Of a stretch of DNA of 64,000 nt, positions 1 to 8,200 are shown one piece after another (positions within the stretch are counted from its first letter, which is position 1; every line of letters begins with the position of its first letter). The stretch lies in the NCBI RefSeq assembly GCF_011762195.1, contig NZ_JAASQK010000010.1:1-64000 (forward strand), read 5' to 3'. The position numbers and the translations under genes were made by a program. The notes beneath the pieces were generated by a model. It did no database searches. It was given only the letters and a program-made list of their open reading frames with translations, and had not been told where the DNA came from. This DNA comes from Sphingomonas oligoaromativorans. GTDB taxonomy: Bacteria; Pseudomonadota; Alphaproteobacteria; Sphingomonadales; Sphingomonadaceae.

Positions 1-119
1 CCCCCATGACCTGATGATCAAACAGGCGGCATGAACGACAACCGGGATTAGCTTAACTCAGCCGCCAAACTGTCCAAGAAGGCGGGACCACCTCACTAGC
101 ACGGCGCTGGAGGAACAGT
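1..119. other. Region upstream of integrase, arm-site-like CTAGC
   Basis: No gene is seen. A CTAGCACG sequence at 96-103, about 20 bp upstream of the integrase start, matches the CTAGCACG at the same place upstream of the second island's integrase (50619-50626 region). It is a likely integrase arm site. A GGAGG-like ribosome site (ggaggaac, 109-116) precedes the integrase start codon. Confidence 0.4.
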
Positions 120-1415
120 ATGGCGAAGCTCACAAAGACTTTCATCGACAAGGTGGAGCCGCCCGCCGAAGGGTATGCCATCCACTGGGATGATAAGCTG
201 CCTGGCTACGGGTTGCGCGTCACCGCCAACGGTGTTCGCAGCTTCGTCGCGCAGGGCAGGGTGAGCGGCAAGGCGATCATCACGACCATTGGCCGCTATG
301 GCCTGTTCACCGAGGACGCCGCGCGGAAGAAGGCGCAGAAGGTCTTACAGGACATGCGCGAGGGCATCGACCCGCGTGCGGTCAACAAGGCCGATGCAGC
401 GATGAAGGTAACGCTGCAAGATGTGCTTGAAGCGTATGTCGGGCGTCCCGGCAAATTGAAGGCCAGCACTGCCGCAGAGTATCGCCGCCAAGTTGAAAAG
501 ACCTTCGCCAAGTGGGCGCCGCTCCCCATCGCCAGCATCACCCGCGACATGGTAAAGGAGCGCCATGCTGCGCTGGTGAAGGGTGGTCTTGAGGGCAAGA
601 AAGCTGCGCCCGCCAGCGCCAATGCGGCATTCGTCACGCTCCGCATCCTCATCCGGTTTGCGATGGATGAATATCGGCAGGCTGACGGCACTCCGCTAAT
701 CCGCGACAATCCGGTTGATGCGCTCAAGCATCATTGGGCCAAGCTGGGCACCCGCACCGAGCGTTATATCGACCGGCGCAAGATTGGTGAGGTATGGAAC
801 AAGCTACACGCCATGCGTGGTGAAGTGCAGGGTTACGAAGCACTTGCATCGGTGGACCTGACTATCTTCGGCCTGCTGACCGGCGCTCGCCGCGACGAGA
901 TGGCGACCCTAACTTGGGACCGCGTGCATATTGATGACCACGACCCGGCTGAGTGCTGGTGGCATATCACCGACCGGAAGCGCGGCGAGGATTTGCAGAT
1001 GCCGCTGTCGTCGCAGGCCGTGGCGCTGCTCAAGTCGCGTCCGCGCCTCAAGTTGGCGGACGGCACCGAAAGCCCGTTCGTGTTCCCGTCATGGGGTAAG
1101 TCGGGCCGGATTCAGGATGCACGCGCCCCCATGCAGGCCATTGGCGAGATCGCAGGTCGGCACCTGTCTCTCCACGACCTGCGGCGCACGTTCACGAATA
1201 TTGCTATGCGGGAATGTCTGATTGAGAAGTTCCGCACCGACCTGCTCACCGGCCACAAGCCTGCGTCCGACGATGTTACCTCGCGGTCTTATCTCAACCT
1301 TACGCGCCTGAATGAGTGGCTGACGGGTGAGGTGCAGAAGATCGGTGACTGGATCGAGCAACAGGCCGCTATCGCTGCCAGCAAGAACGTGGTGCCGCTA
1401 CAGCGCAGCGCGTGA
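120..1415 (+). CDS. P4-type tyrosine recombinase (integrase) of island 1
   Basis: A site-specific tyrosine recombinase expected to integrate and excise island 1. The 431-residue protein has the N-terminal DUF4102-type arm-binding domain (about 1-95), a SAM-like core-binding domain (about 95-200) and the catalytic domain. Visible catalytic residues are Arg257 in TGARRDE, His352 and Arg355 in LHDLR, His379 in TGHK and the nucleophile Tyr391. It is clearly related along its length to the second island's integrase (shared LTK-FIDKV start, YTEDAARK-like and LLQDMREGIDPR-like segments). It reads inward from the island's left end, the usual position. ATG follows ggaggaacagt. Confidence 0.95.
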   Translation: MAKLTKTFIDKVEPPAEGYAIHWDDKLPGYGLRVTANGVRSFVAQGRVSGKAIITTIGRYGLFTEDAARKKAQKVLQDMREGIDPRAVNKADAAMKVTLQDVLEAYVGRPGKLKASTAAEYRRQVEKTFAKWAPLPIASITRDMVKERHAALVKGGLEGKKAAPASANAAFVTLRILIRFAMDEYRQADGTPLIRDNPVDALKHHWAKLGTRTERYIDRRKIGEVWNKLHAMRGEVQGYEALASVDLTIFGLLTGARRDEMATLTWDRVHIDDHDPAECWWHITDRKRGEDLQMPLSSQAVALLKSRPRLKLADGTESPFVFPSWGKSGRIQDARAPMQAIGEIAGRHLSLHDLRRTFTNIAMRECLIEKFRTDLLTGHKPASDDVTSRSYLNLTRLNEWLTGEVQKIGDWIEQQAAIAASKNVVPLQRSA

Positions 1416-1855
1416 TGCACGAGGCGGGCCGCGCAGCCTCGCGCACAGCGGTGAGGCCGGGCCGGGAGCCGGGTAAGGGGCGGCCAAGCGGTGATCGCGC
1501 CCCACGCCGCCTTACAGCGAAGGTCGGCTCCGCCAGCCAAAATCGCGCAACTCGGGCAAATCGGTCGCGAGCCGGCGACCCCCAAATCGCCCCCTGATCG
1601 GTTTACGGACCAAAAATCTGTCGACCTGATCTTTGCCGACCGCTGCCCAAGATTAGGACGAGCCGCCGCGCAAAATTATCCGAGCGCCGCGCTGCAAATT
1701 GCAGTAAGGTAGCGCAAGCAAGCCCATCGCGGGCGAGCATCCGATTATCGGGTTCGGGATTCCGAACCGTCCACCCTCATTCCGTCCAGGTCAGCGACGG
1801 CAGGTTCGCCTGCCAAGCATGACCACGCTTGCAGGCTCGCGGGGAGCGTCCTGCA
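1416..1855. other. Intergenic region with two hairpins before the AlpA-like gene
   Basis: No convincing gene between the integrase and the AlpA-like gene. Two strong inverted repeats are present. GGTTCGG / CCGAACC spans 1751-1768 with a 4-nt loop. GGCAGG / CCTGCC spans 1799-1814 with a TTCG loop and is listed separately. The first could be a terminator for the integrase or an operator; there is no T-run after it. Confidence 0.5.
1798..1814. repeat. CGGCAGG / CCTGCC palindrome upstream of the AlpA-like gene
   Basis: Perfect 6-bp inverted repeat with a TTCG centre, ending 41 bp before the AlpA-like start codon. The same half-sites recur as palindromes on the far side of this gene (2135-2157) and on both sides of the homologous gene in the second island (48635-48668, 48960-48974). 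Candidate operator or excisionase binding site; inference. Confidence 0.5.
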
Positions 1856-2110
1856 ATGAGTGAGATGACTTTCGACCAGCTCTGCGAGCTGTTTGCCTAC
1901 ACCCCCAAGCGCCGCCCGCTCGACACGAAAGACGTAGCCGAGATTCTGGGCGTCCATCCCAACACCATCGACCAGTATCGCTTCCGCGGGGAGGGGCCGC
2001 GCTTCTTCTCGCCGCCCGGCACGCGCCGTGTCTGGTATGCCGAACTCGATGTGCTGCGCTGGCTCGCCTCCGGTGCGAAGCAGAGCACCAGCGAACAGGC
2101 AGCAGCCTGA
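1856..2110 (+). CDS. AlpA/MerR-like helix-turn-helix protein (regulator or excisionase)
   Basis: An 84-residue DNA-binding protein of the AlpA / excisionase-like helix-turn-helix type. The helix-turn-helix is seen in LDTKDVAEILGVHPNTIDQY (about 22-41), followed by the wing-like RRVWYAELDVLRWL segment. It is a close homologue of the gene at 48686-48940 (shared LCELF-YTPK-RPLD and PPGTR motifs). Such genes next to P4-type integrases usually control integrase expression or act as the recombination directionality factor. The ATG at 1856 is preferred over a TTG at 1829 because it aligns with the homologue's start and follows ggggagcg. Confidence 0.85.
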   Translation: MSEMTFDQLCELFAYTPKRRPLDTKDVAEILGVHPNTIDQYRFRGEGPRFFSPPGTRRVWYAELDVLRWLASGAKQSTSEQAAA

Positions 2111-2134
2111 ATCCCTTCCCGCATTTATGAACAG

Positions 2135-2157
2135 CGGCAGGGGTGCCAACCCTGCCG
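2135..2157. repeat. CGGCAGGG / CCCTGCCG palindrome between AlpA-like and DUF3987 genes
   Basis: Perfect 8-bp inverted repeat with a 7-nt centre (gtgccaa), 25 bp after the AlpA-like stop. It shares the GGCAGG/CCTGCC half-sites with the palindrome on the other side of the gene. It may be an operator for the DUF3987 gene or a terminator; no T-run follows, which favours a protein-binding site. Confidence 0.5.
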
Positions 2158-2318
2158 CCGGAGTATCGATGTGAACACCAGCATATTAACCGGCCTCGCT
2201 GAAGGTCCGCAATGCCCGAAAGTTTGTGCGCAATACTTTGCGCCGCGTAAAAATTCGCCGAGAGCGGATGGCGCTGGGCACAGATTGACTACCGCCCCCA
2301 CCGGCGCGGAGGCTCACC

Positions 2319-4025
2319 ATGTCTGACGATGAGGAGCGCGAAGCCATTCGGGAGTTCCTTGCTCCGCAGGCTGAACCAGACCCCTACGTCAAGGCCGCCC
2401 AAGACAATTGGGAAGCTGCCCGCATCCGCCAAGAGAACGGGACGGGGCGTGACCCGCGCATTGGTCTGTATGAGAGCATGGAGGCCAAGCGGGCGGACGA
2501 AGCGCATCAGGAAAAGGTGTTGGAGGAAGCCCGCCTCATCGCTCAGGCGAGGGCGGAAGAAGCCCGTATCAAAGCGGGGGGTGCTGTTCATCAGGACGCC
2601 GGGTTCGAATATCGCATCCCGCGCGACGTGCTGCGCAAGGTCAGCCCACAGCCTTATGCCTTCGATGATGTGCCGCGCTCAATTGGCGAGTTCGCGTATT
2701 ATTATTCGACGGCGACCGGCCACGATCCCAGTGGCATCATTGTCAGCGCCGTAACCGCTGCCGCTTCCGTCATTGATGACCGATACCGGCTGGTCGTGCG
2801 CCCGGAGTCCAATTGGATCGTTTCGGCGCGGCAGTGGTCATTCCTGTGCGGCGAACCCAGCACCGCCAAGTCGCCTTCGATCCGGGCCGCGACTGGTCAC
2901 ATCAAGGATATGCACAATGTCCTGTTCCAGCGTTGGATCGACAAATGCAAAGCGCGCGAGAAGGGCGAGCCAAGGCCTGAATTGCCTGCGCTCTACACCA
3001 GTGACTCCACCGTCGCCGCGTTGGCGGATGCCTTGATCGCAAACGAGCGCGGGCTGTTGATGCTGACCGAGGAAATGTCATCATGGATCGGCGCAATCGA
3101 TTCTTCGAATAAGGGGGATGCGGCGAAGAACCGGGGCGATTGGTTGCAGCTACGTGATGGCGGCCCACGTCAGATCAACCGCGTGGATCGGGGCGCGATG
3201 TTGGTGCCGAATTGGGGAGTGTCGGTCATTGCAGCCTGCACGCCGAGCGGACTTGCCAAGCAGATGAAGGAGATGCCCGAGGATGGTCTGATCCAGCGTT
3301 TCATTCCCAGCATTCTGGCCCCGCCGAAGTTCGATCCAAACGGTGATGCTCGTCTTGCCCTGACCACATGGGGACAATGGCTGGAATGGGCGTGGACGGC
3401 GACGACCAGCCTCTATCCTCGATACATCACGCTTTCGGCAGGCGCACGCGCCTTGTTCGACGCCGAGGAGCGGGAGATAAAAAAGTTGGTGATCGCCACC
3501 GAGGGCTTCTCACCCGCCTATGCCTCGCACCTTGGCAAGCATCCGGGGATGTTGGGCGAAATCGCGCTGACGTTCCATGTGTTCGGCTGCGGTGCCGGTG
3601 GACAGCCCGCGAACGAATTGGGCGAAGAGGCGATGCAATGCGCCATTCGTTATCTGCGAAAGGCCCGCCGTCATGCCCATGCGCTCTATACCAGCATCCT
3701 GAGCAGCGCCCCGGCGTTCGAATTGGCGAGCGCTTTGGCTCGGTCCATCGTGGCGGCTGACAGTGCGTTGACCACAATTGGCCGCGATTGGATGACGCAG
3801 CACTGTCAGATGTTCAAGAAAGCGGACGACGAGACGCGGTTGGCAGCGGTGCAAATTCTGGAGGACGCCGATTGGCTGTCCGCCCAGACGCACGTAAAGG
3901 TCTATAGAGGCTGGCCGCGCGCCTATTCCGTTCACCCCAAAGTGTTCGAGATTTTCGCAAGGGAGGGCGAGCAATGGCGTGCGCGTCGGGCAGCGGTGAA
4001 GGATGCGATTGGAGAAGCGACGTGA
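2319..4025 (+). CDS. DUF3987 protein, probable island replication ATPase
   Basis: A 568-residue protein with a charged helical N-terminus (1-95) and a DUF3987 ATPase-like core. A degenerate P-loop is visible as GEPSTAKS (178-185) and a Walker-B-like hydrophobic strand as GLLMLTEEM ending in Glu251-Glu252. DUF3987 proteins are found in mobile elements beside primase-type domains and are thought to act as helicase-like replication proteins; the exact activity here is inferred. It occupies the position held by the primase-helicase in the second island, directly after the AlpA-like gene. The ATG follows cggaggctcacc. No separate primase domain is evident. Confidence 0.75.
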   Translation: MSDDEEREAIREFLAPQAEPDPYVKAAQDNWEAARIRQENGTGRDPRIGLYESMEAKRADEAHQEKVLEEARLIAQARAEEARIKAGGAVHQDAGFEYRIPRDVLRKVSPQPYAFDDVPRSIGEFAYYYSTATGHDPSGIIVSAVTAAASVIDDRYRLVVRPESNWIVSARQWSFLCGEPSTAKSPSIRAATGHIKDMHNVLFQRWIDKCKAREKGEPRPELPALYTSDSTVAALADALIANERGLLMLTEEMSSWIGAIDSSNKGDAAKNRGDWLQLRDGGPRQINRVDRGAMLVPNWGVSVIAACTPSGLAKQMKEMPEDGLIQRFIPSILAPPKFDPNGDARLALTTWGQWLEWAWTATTSLYPRYITLSAGARALFDAEEREIKKLVIATEGFSPAYASHLGKHPGMLGEIALTFHVFGCGAGGQPANELGEEAMQCAIRYLRKARRHAHALYTSILSSAPAFELASALARSIVAADSALTTIGRDWMTQHCQMFKKADDETRLAAVQILEDADWLSAQTHVKVYRGWPRAYSVHPKVFEIFAREGEQWRARRAAVKDAIGEAT

Positions 4026-4149
4026 ATGGCCCCGCATCTCTGCTAACTCTTCCTTACGCGCACTATAGAAAGGGGGAATTACCTCCCTCTATAAGAGCTA
4101 GCTGCACGTGTAATGCAGAGATAGCAGAGATGGTTTTGTCGGCGTCGGT

Positions 4150-4854
4150 TCAGAAGGTCCAGGCGGAATCTTTCGCCTCTTTGAGTCGGTCCGCTGTGCG
4201 AGGGTCGCCTGCAAGCAGCTTGTCAATCTCCTCCGCAATCTGCTCTGCTGTTCTATTCCGGCGCGGGAGTGCTTGGTGCTTCCCGATGAAGCCAGTTGGG
4301 TCTTCCCCCATCTTGAAGGATATGACCATGGTGCCGCGACCTAACGCATAGCCAATTTCCTGTTGGGTCCAGATGGAGGTCGAGAACCCGACGGTATGAA
4401 CAGCGATCAGTCCGTCCATCGTTTGCAGCGCGCGTTCAATCTCGTCCTGCCATGGCAGCGTTGGGTGAATGTCCTCATGAGCGACGAAGCCTGCTATGTC
4501 ATATTTGGCGAGCGCGTCTTTCAGGCGTGTGGCGATTAGCTTGTCTTTGCTGATATGAGAAATGAAGAGGCGGAAGTCTTTTGTGTCCTGCCAGTTCTTC
4601 GGCGGTTGCACTGCCGCCGTCCGCGCACTCGATACACCTAGAAGATCAAGTTCATTGGCAACTTTGATAACGTCGCTCTCGGAGGCATACTTCAAAACGT
4701 CCTTTGCATAGACCCGCTTGCTATTGCCGTATTCGAAGTCGCTCGTCTGGATGTTCAGCGCCCCGAAGAAACCGTCAATGTCGGAGAACGTGTAGCGGCG
4801 CTGTAACTCGCTGCCGATCTTCTCCAGTAAGTCCATTCGCTCTGATGCTCTCAT
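4150..4854 (-). CDS. TIR-domain protein with helical N-terminal domain (probable defence effector)
   Basis: A 234-residue protein. Residues 1-88 form an unassigned helical region and about 92-190 a TIR domain, opening with FRLFISHISKDK and containing WTQQEIGYALGRG. Glu166 in that last motif sits where TIR NAD-degrading enzymes carry the catalytic Glu. The family precedent is NAD depletion or signal production in abortive anti-phage defence, or immune signalling. The gene stands alone, opposite in strand to all neighbours in the island, and is visibly more AT-rich, which suggests separately acquired cargo. I see no partner gene such as a STAND, Argonaute or Thoeris cofactor. The N-terminus may be an effector-associated adaptor or a sensor. 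ATG at 4854 chosen; 4836 is possible. Confidence 0.8.
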   Translation of the reverse strand: MRASERMDLLEKIGSELQRRYTFSDIDGFFGALNIQTSDFEYGNSKRVYAKDVLKYASESDVIKVANELDLLGVSSARTAAVQPPKNWQDTKDFRLFISHISKDKLIATRLKDALAKYDIAGFVAHEDIHPTLPWQDEIERALQTMDGLIAVHTVGFSTSIWTQQEIGYALGRGTMVISFKMGEDPTGFIGKHQALPRRNRTAEQIAEEIDKLLAGDPRTADRLKEAKDSAWTF

Positions 4855-5191
4855 TCCGACCTAGTAATCTGGACGGATGATTGTGTGAAGACCGTTGCAC
4901 TCCTTGTGGTCACCACATGCAGGCCGGTAGCCGCCGCGCTAGGGCACGAACGCGCGCTCGCCCTCGCTACTGCACCGGCAACCCCGGCCTGCGCTGTAGC
5001 GGCGGCAAAGCGGCCCGCGCCCGTGTGGTCATCACCTGCAAATTGCCGACCCACAAATATACTATTTCATGGCCCGTCGCGGCTGAACGGACCTAAGTGA
5101 TTGTTATAACAAAATAATTGCTTGCGGACCTTCGCGCGATCTCTCTAGCTAATAGCACAATCATAGCCACAGCTAACCTTGGAGGCCGCAA
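4855..5191. other. Intergenic region between TIR gene and small-gene operon
   Basis: I see no gene supported by family or ribosome site. An 8-bp inverted repeat GCCGCCGC (4930-4937) / GCGGCGGC (4999-5006) encloses AGGGC / GCCCT, so the stretch could fold, but it is very GC-rich and this may be chance. The last 90 bases turn AT-rich (ataacaaaataattgc), a plausible promoter zone for the rightward genes starting at 5192. Confidence 0.4.
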
Positions 5192-5947
5192 ATGTCCGAT
5201 GAAGTCGATATTCGTATTTCGCCAACACTTCACCCCGGCATCGCTGGTGAGATTCCCGACTTCGATGACGATACGCGCCCTCTACTTGGCGCGACTGAGA
5301 CGGCGGTGCATGAAGCCTTTCAGGCGCTGCAATCGATCCACGACGCCAAAGCTGGAGCAGCGAAGAACCCGACCTTGAACGAATACGCCCAGCTCGTCGC
5401 GGTCGATACGCACGCCACCAAGGTGATGAGCAAGGTCTATGGCTCGTGGTCGCGCGCAACCGACGTTCTGAATGCCAATATCGCCAGCATGGAGAAGGAG
5501 TTGAACGCGCCCGTCGAGCAGCGCGCCACCGCCTCCATGGCGTCGGAAATTCGCTCCTATTTCCGTGGCCTCGAACCGGGGCCGCGCATGAACGCGCTGC
5601 GGAAGGCAATCGAGAGCGGCGACGAGATTACCGCGACCGCTGTGCTGGGCGGACGGCCCTACCTGTCCGGCCTCGACCCTGACCTGCACGCCGAGTTCCT
5701 GCGCGACTGGCACAATGCCCAGCGTCCGCTTGAAGCCAAGAAGGTGCGCGCCATGAAGGCGGCGGCCGACATGCTGAACAACCGATACAAGCTGCTCACG
5801 AAGGCGGTCAGCGATGCGGTCGGCGACATCAAGATCTATGAAACGTCGAAGGTGAACGGTGCGCCGATCCTCGTCAAAACGATCACCCCGGCGCAAGTGC
5901 GTAAACAGGTGAAAGAGTCCAACGAGGCCTTCGCGGTCCCGGTCTGA
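5192..5947 (+). CDS. Hypothetical protein, helical
   Basis: A 251-residue protein I do not recognise. It is soluble, largely helical, without signal peptide or membrane segment, and carries several charged amphipathic stretches (about 55-110 and 160-215). The start is well supported by ttggaggccgcaaatg. It opens a rightward series that continues through 7751. The next gene has a DUF5681-like start, a domain often found near phage packaging genes, so a phage-derived role is possible but not shown. Confidence 0.7.
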   Translation: MSDEVDIRISPTLHPGIAGEIPDFDDDTRPLLGATETAVHEAFQALQSIHDAKAGAAKNPTLNEYAQLVAVDTHATKVMSKVYGSWSRATDVLNANIASMEKELNAPVEQRATASMASEIRSYFRGLEPGPRMNALRKAIESGDEITATAVLGGRPYLSGLDPDLHAEFLRDWHNAQRPLEAKKVRAMKAAADMLNNRYKLLTKAVSDAVGDIKIYETSKVNGAPILVKTITPAQVRKQVKESNEAFAVPV

Positions 5948-5977
5948 CCGTTCTTCTAATCAAATCGAGGTAGTTCG

Positions 5978-6475
5978 ATGACGACCGCAATCCAGCCCCC
6001 TTGGGGCACGGACTGGAAGCCTGCGCCTTCGCCACCCCCGCCGATTGTGCGCGGTGCGGGCAACCCCGCATGGACGCCGGGCTGTCCGTCGCCCAACCCG
6101 AGGGGGCGACCCGCTGGCATTCCTGATAAGCGATTGCTGGCCACACAGCAGATGCTCGACGAGATGCGGAACATCATTGCCGTGCTGGTCGGGAAGGCGC
6201 TGGAGGGCGACACGAACGCCGCCAGCATCGTTCTCGCCAAGGTGCTGCCCTCGGTGAAGGCGCAGGCCGAGAAGGTCAGCTTCGAGTTCGATGCCTCCCT
6301 GCCGATCAGCGAGCAGGTCGCCCAGGTGCTGGACGCCGTGGCCGCCGGTGCAGTCGCGCCGGATGTGGGGCGGCTCATCATCGACAGCATCAAATCGCTG
6401 GCGGACGTGCGGGCGACCGAGGAACTGGCCGCTCGGATCGAGGCATTGGAGGCGGCGAGCGATGCCCGAGCGTAA
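5978..6475 (+). CDS. DUF5681-like protein
   Basis: A 165-residue protein with a proline-rich N-terminus and the NPRGRPAGIPDKRL segment (about 40-53) typical of DUF5681 proteins of phages and prophage-like elements. The rest is helical (MLDEMRNIIAVLVGKAL and a C-terminal ARIEALEAA helix). The ATG follows gaggtagttcg. It lies 30 bp after the preceding gene and probably shares its transcript. DUF5681 proteins have no established activity; a link to small terminase-like DNA binding is speculative. Confidence 0.65.
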   Translation: MTTAIQPPWGTDWKPAPSPPPPIVRGAGNPAWTPGCPSPNPRGRPAGIPDKRLLATQQMLDEMRNIIAVLVGKALEGDTNAASIVLAKVLPSVKAQAEKVSFEFDASLPISEQVAQVLDAVAAGAVAPDVGRLIIDSIKSLADVRATEELAARIEALEAASDARA

Positions 6476-6562
6476 AACGGAATTATTTGCACTTCGCTGC
6501 AAAAAAGGCCGAGTGCGACCGGCCTTCGCACAGATTGACCTATACCCCGACGGAGGCCGTTC

Positions 6563-6982
6563 ATGACGACGATAACCACACAGCGAAACCGCGTCATCAC
6601 GGAGCAGCCCGCGCCCGACGATGTGTTCGTGCAGGTCATTCTATTCGGTGAGGGTGACATGCCCGGAACCGTCGCCGGTCGCAGTCTGCGCTACCTCCCG
6701 ATCAGCGCCTATCAGGAATGCTTGGATTGGGCTGTGGCCATCGCGGACCAGATGCCGCGCCCGCTCTACGTCGTCCCACTCAACCATGGCGACATTCTCA
6801 ACACCGACCGATGGAACCCATACCGCGATTTCATCGCCAGCATGAACGATCAGGAGCGGGGCGAGCTGCGCCGTATCGTGGTCACCACATGCTGCGAGAT
6901 CATGCGCGACTGCGACGACTGGCACATCCGCGCCGAAGCCTACGACATTCTCACTCAACTGAAGGTGATACATCATGACTGA
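6563..6982 (+). CDS. Hypothetical protein
   Basis: A 139-residue protein of unknown function with a well-formed ribosome site (gacggaggccgttcatg). It has a mixed alpha/beta look, no signal peptide, and Cys118/Cys119-type residues near TTCCEIMRDCDDWH that could bind metal. Its 3' end overlaps the next gene by 8 bp, pointing to translational coupling in a 6563-7751 operon. Confidence 0.65.
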   Translation: MTTITTQRNRVITEQPAPDDVFVQVILFGEGDMPGTVAGRSLRYLPISAYQECLDWAVAIADQMPRPLYVVPLNHGDILNTDRWNPYRDFIASMNDQERGELRRIVVTTCCEIMRDCDDWHIRAEAYDILTQLKVIHHD

Positions 6983-7172
6983 CACGAACGAATCCCTGAA
7001 AGCTGCTGACCCCGGCTCGCATCCGAAGGCCGAGAAGTATGGGATGCCCATCGAATACGCCGACCGCATCGTGCAGCGCCATTTCGGTGTGACGGACGAC
7101 AACGCCGCGCTCGCGGGCGGGGCGCTTGCCGCTGACATTGAGGTGAGCAAGGCGCTCGACGGCAAGGGCTGA
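6975..7172 (+). CDS. Small hypothetical protein
   Basis: A 65-residue protein starting inside the end of the previous gene (ATG at 6975, 8-bp overlap) and ending 5 bp before the next. No recognisable domain. The tight packing, in-operon position and matching base composition support it as a real gene; function unknown. Confidence 0.55.
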   Translation: MTDTNESLKAADPGSHPKAEKYGMPIEYADRIVQRHFGVTDDNAALAGGALAADIEVSKALDGKG

Positions 7173-7177
7173 CCACA

Positions 7178-7402
7178 GTGGCGGGCATCCGGGCACTTCA
7201 GCGCCGCGTGGCGAAGCTGGAGACCGCTCGGAAGCCGCGACCCTCGCCCATCGTCATCATGTGCGGCTCGTTCGATGCGTTCGCCGATGCCACATATGCG
7301 GAGGTGATGGCGGGCACGCTGGCAGGGGATTTCCTGCTGATCCTCGATCATCTCCGCGAGTGGGACGAGGGCGGCGTATGGGCGCTGGCATATGCCCGCT
7401 GA
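7178..7402 (+). CDS. Small hypothetical protein
   Basis: A 74-residue protein with a basic N-terminus (ALQRRVAKLETARKPRP) that may form a short helix, then an alternating hydrophobic region. It starts with GTG at 7178 and overlaps the following gene by 11 bp. Unknown function; supported mainly by its place in the coupled series. Confidence 0.5.
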   Translation: MAGIRALQRRVAKLETARKPRPSPIVIMCGSFDAFADATYAEVMAGTLAGDFLLILDHLREWDEGGVWALAYAR

Positions 7403-7751
7403 CGGTGAACCCGCGTGGCTACTAGCGTGGCAGGACGAGCAGAGTCGGCCAGCACTGCCCCCAGCGCCCAAACCCCCGCGCCCCAAGCCAGTGGACGGAT
7501 TGCATGTGCCACTCCGTATGCGCGGGCAGGCAGCGGCAATCGGTATCATTGAGCCGGACCCGTGGCCGTTCGACGGGTGCAAGCGCCGCGAGCCGGTTAT
7601 GGACGAAGATCACCCGGGGCGTGTGGTCAGGAAGGTGGGCTGGCACCGCTGTCTCAAGTGCCGCCGCCCATTCTTCTCAGAGGACGTGCTGCGCCTGCGT
7701 CTGTGCAGCGGCGCTCAGGGATGCCGGGGCGACGAAGATAGATTCAGATGA
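7392..7751 (+). CDS. Hypothetical protein with C-terminal zinc-ribbon-like motif
   Basis: A 119-residue protein. A proline-rich N-terminal half is followed by a Cys-rich tail with HRCLKC at about 85-90 and further cysteines in RLCSGAQGC, a plausible zinc ribbon. It is the last gene of the 6563-7751 series, with an ATG inside the end of the previous gene. Small zinc-ribbon proteins at the ends of such modules often bind DNA or other proteins, but no role can be assigned here. Confidence 0.6.
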   Translation: MPADGEPAWLLAWQDEQSRPALPPAPKPPRPKPVDGLHVPLRMRGQAAAIGIIEPDPWPFDGCKRREPVMDEDHPGRVVRKVGWHRCLKCRRPFFSEDVLRLRLCSGAQGCRGDEDRFR

Positions 7752-7873
7752 CGAGGTTGCAGGCGGTTCAAGTTTGACGCCTGCGATGAGGGTTAAGGCC
7801 ACCGACCCCTCGCCCTTCACAACATCGGGGCCAGCAGCGGGGAGACGGGCACTCCTTTCCGCCCTGACGCTGC

Positions 7874-7905
7874 CAGCACCCTGCGCCCTCGGGCGTGGGG
7901 TGCTG
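7874..7905 (+). terminator. Strong hairpin at the end of the island 1 operon
   Basis: A 14-base-pair stem (two G-U pairs) beginning CAGCACCC and ending GGGTGCTG, with a CTCG loop. It lies 120 bp after the last small gene and 20 bp before the GCTAGC repeats. It lacks a T-run, so it could be a structural or recombination feature rather than an intrinsic terminator. Confidence 0.45.
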
Positions 7906-7926
7906 CTATGAGCGGCATTCACCCAT

Positions 7927-7977
7927 GCTAGCGCGTTCCCCGCGCCGCTAGCATAGTGCTAGCATGGAAATGCTAGC
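7927..7977. repeat. Four GCTAGC repeats, probable integrase arm sites
   Basis: GCTAGC occurs at 7927, 7947, 7958 and 7972; the middle pair is spaced 11 bp. CTAGC pairs with the same 11-bp spacing lie at both ends of the second island at a similar distance from its crossover site. The cluster is 94 bp from the tRNA-Lys anticodon loop. Interpretation as arm-type integrase sites is inference. Confidence 0.55.
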
Positions 7978-8032
7978 GGCCTGCACTGCCGCGCCAGACC
8001 TTCACTAAGTTGCTGTTTTTACTGGGAGATTT

Positions 8033-8108
<76 letters not shown>

Positions 8109-8200
8109 ACGCCGGATCGGCAACACATCGGTCGCCATCGGGAGCGGCCGATTAGCAATCGAATCGAATGCTGTAAACCGCTTATTTCGCCCTCGAGGAA

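Noticed and set aside
4930-5006. Possible RNA hairpin from GCCGCCGC/GCGGCGGC
   Set aside because: Simple GC-rich repeat with a 61-nt gap; chance pairing is likely and no promoter or terminator supports an RNA gene.
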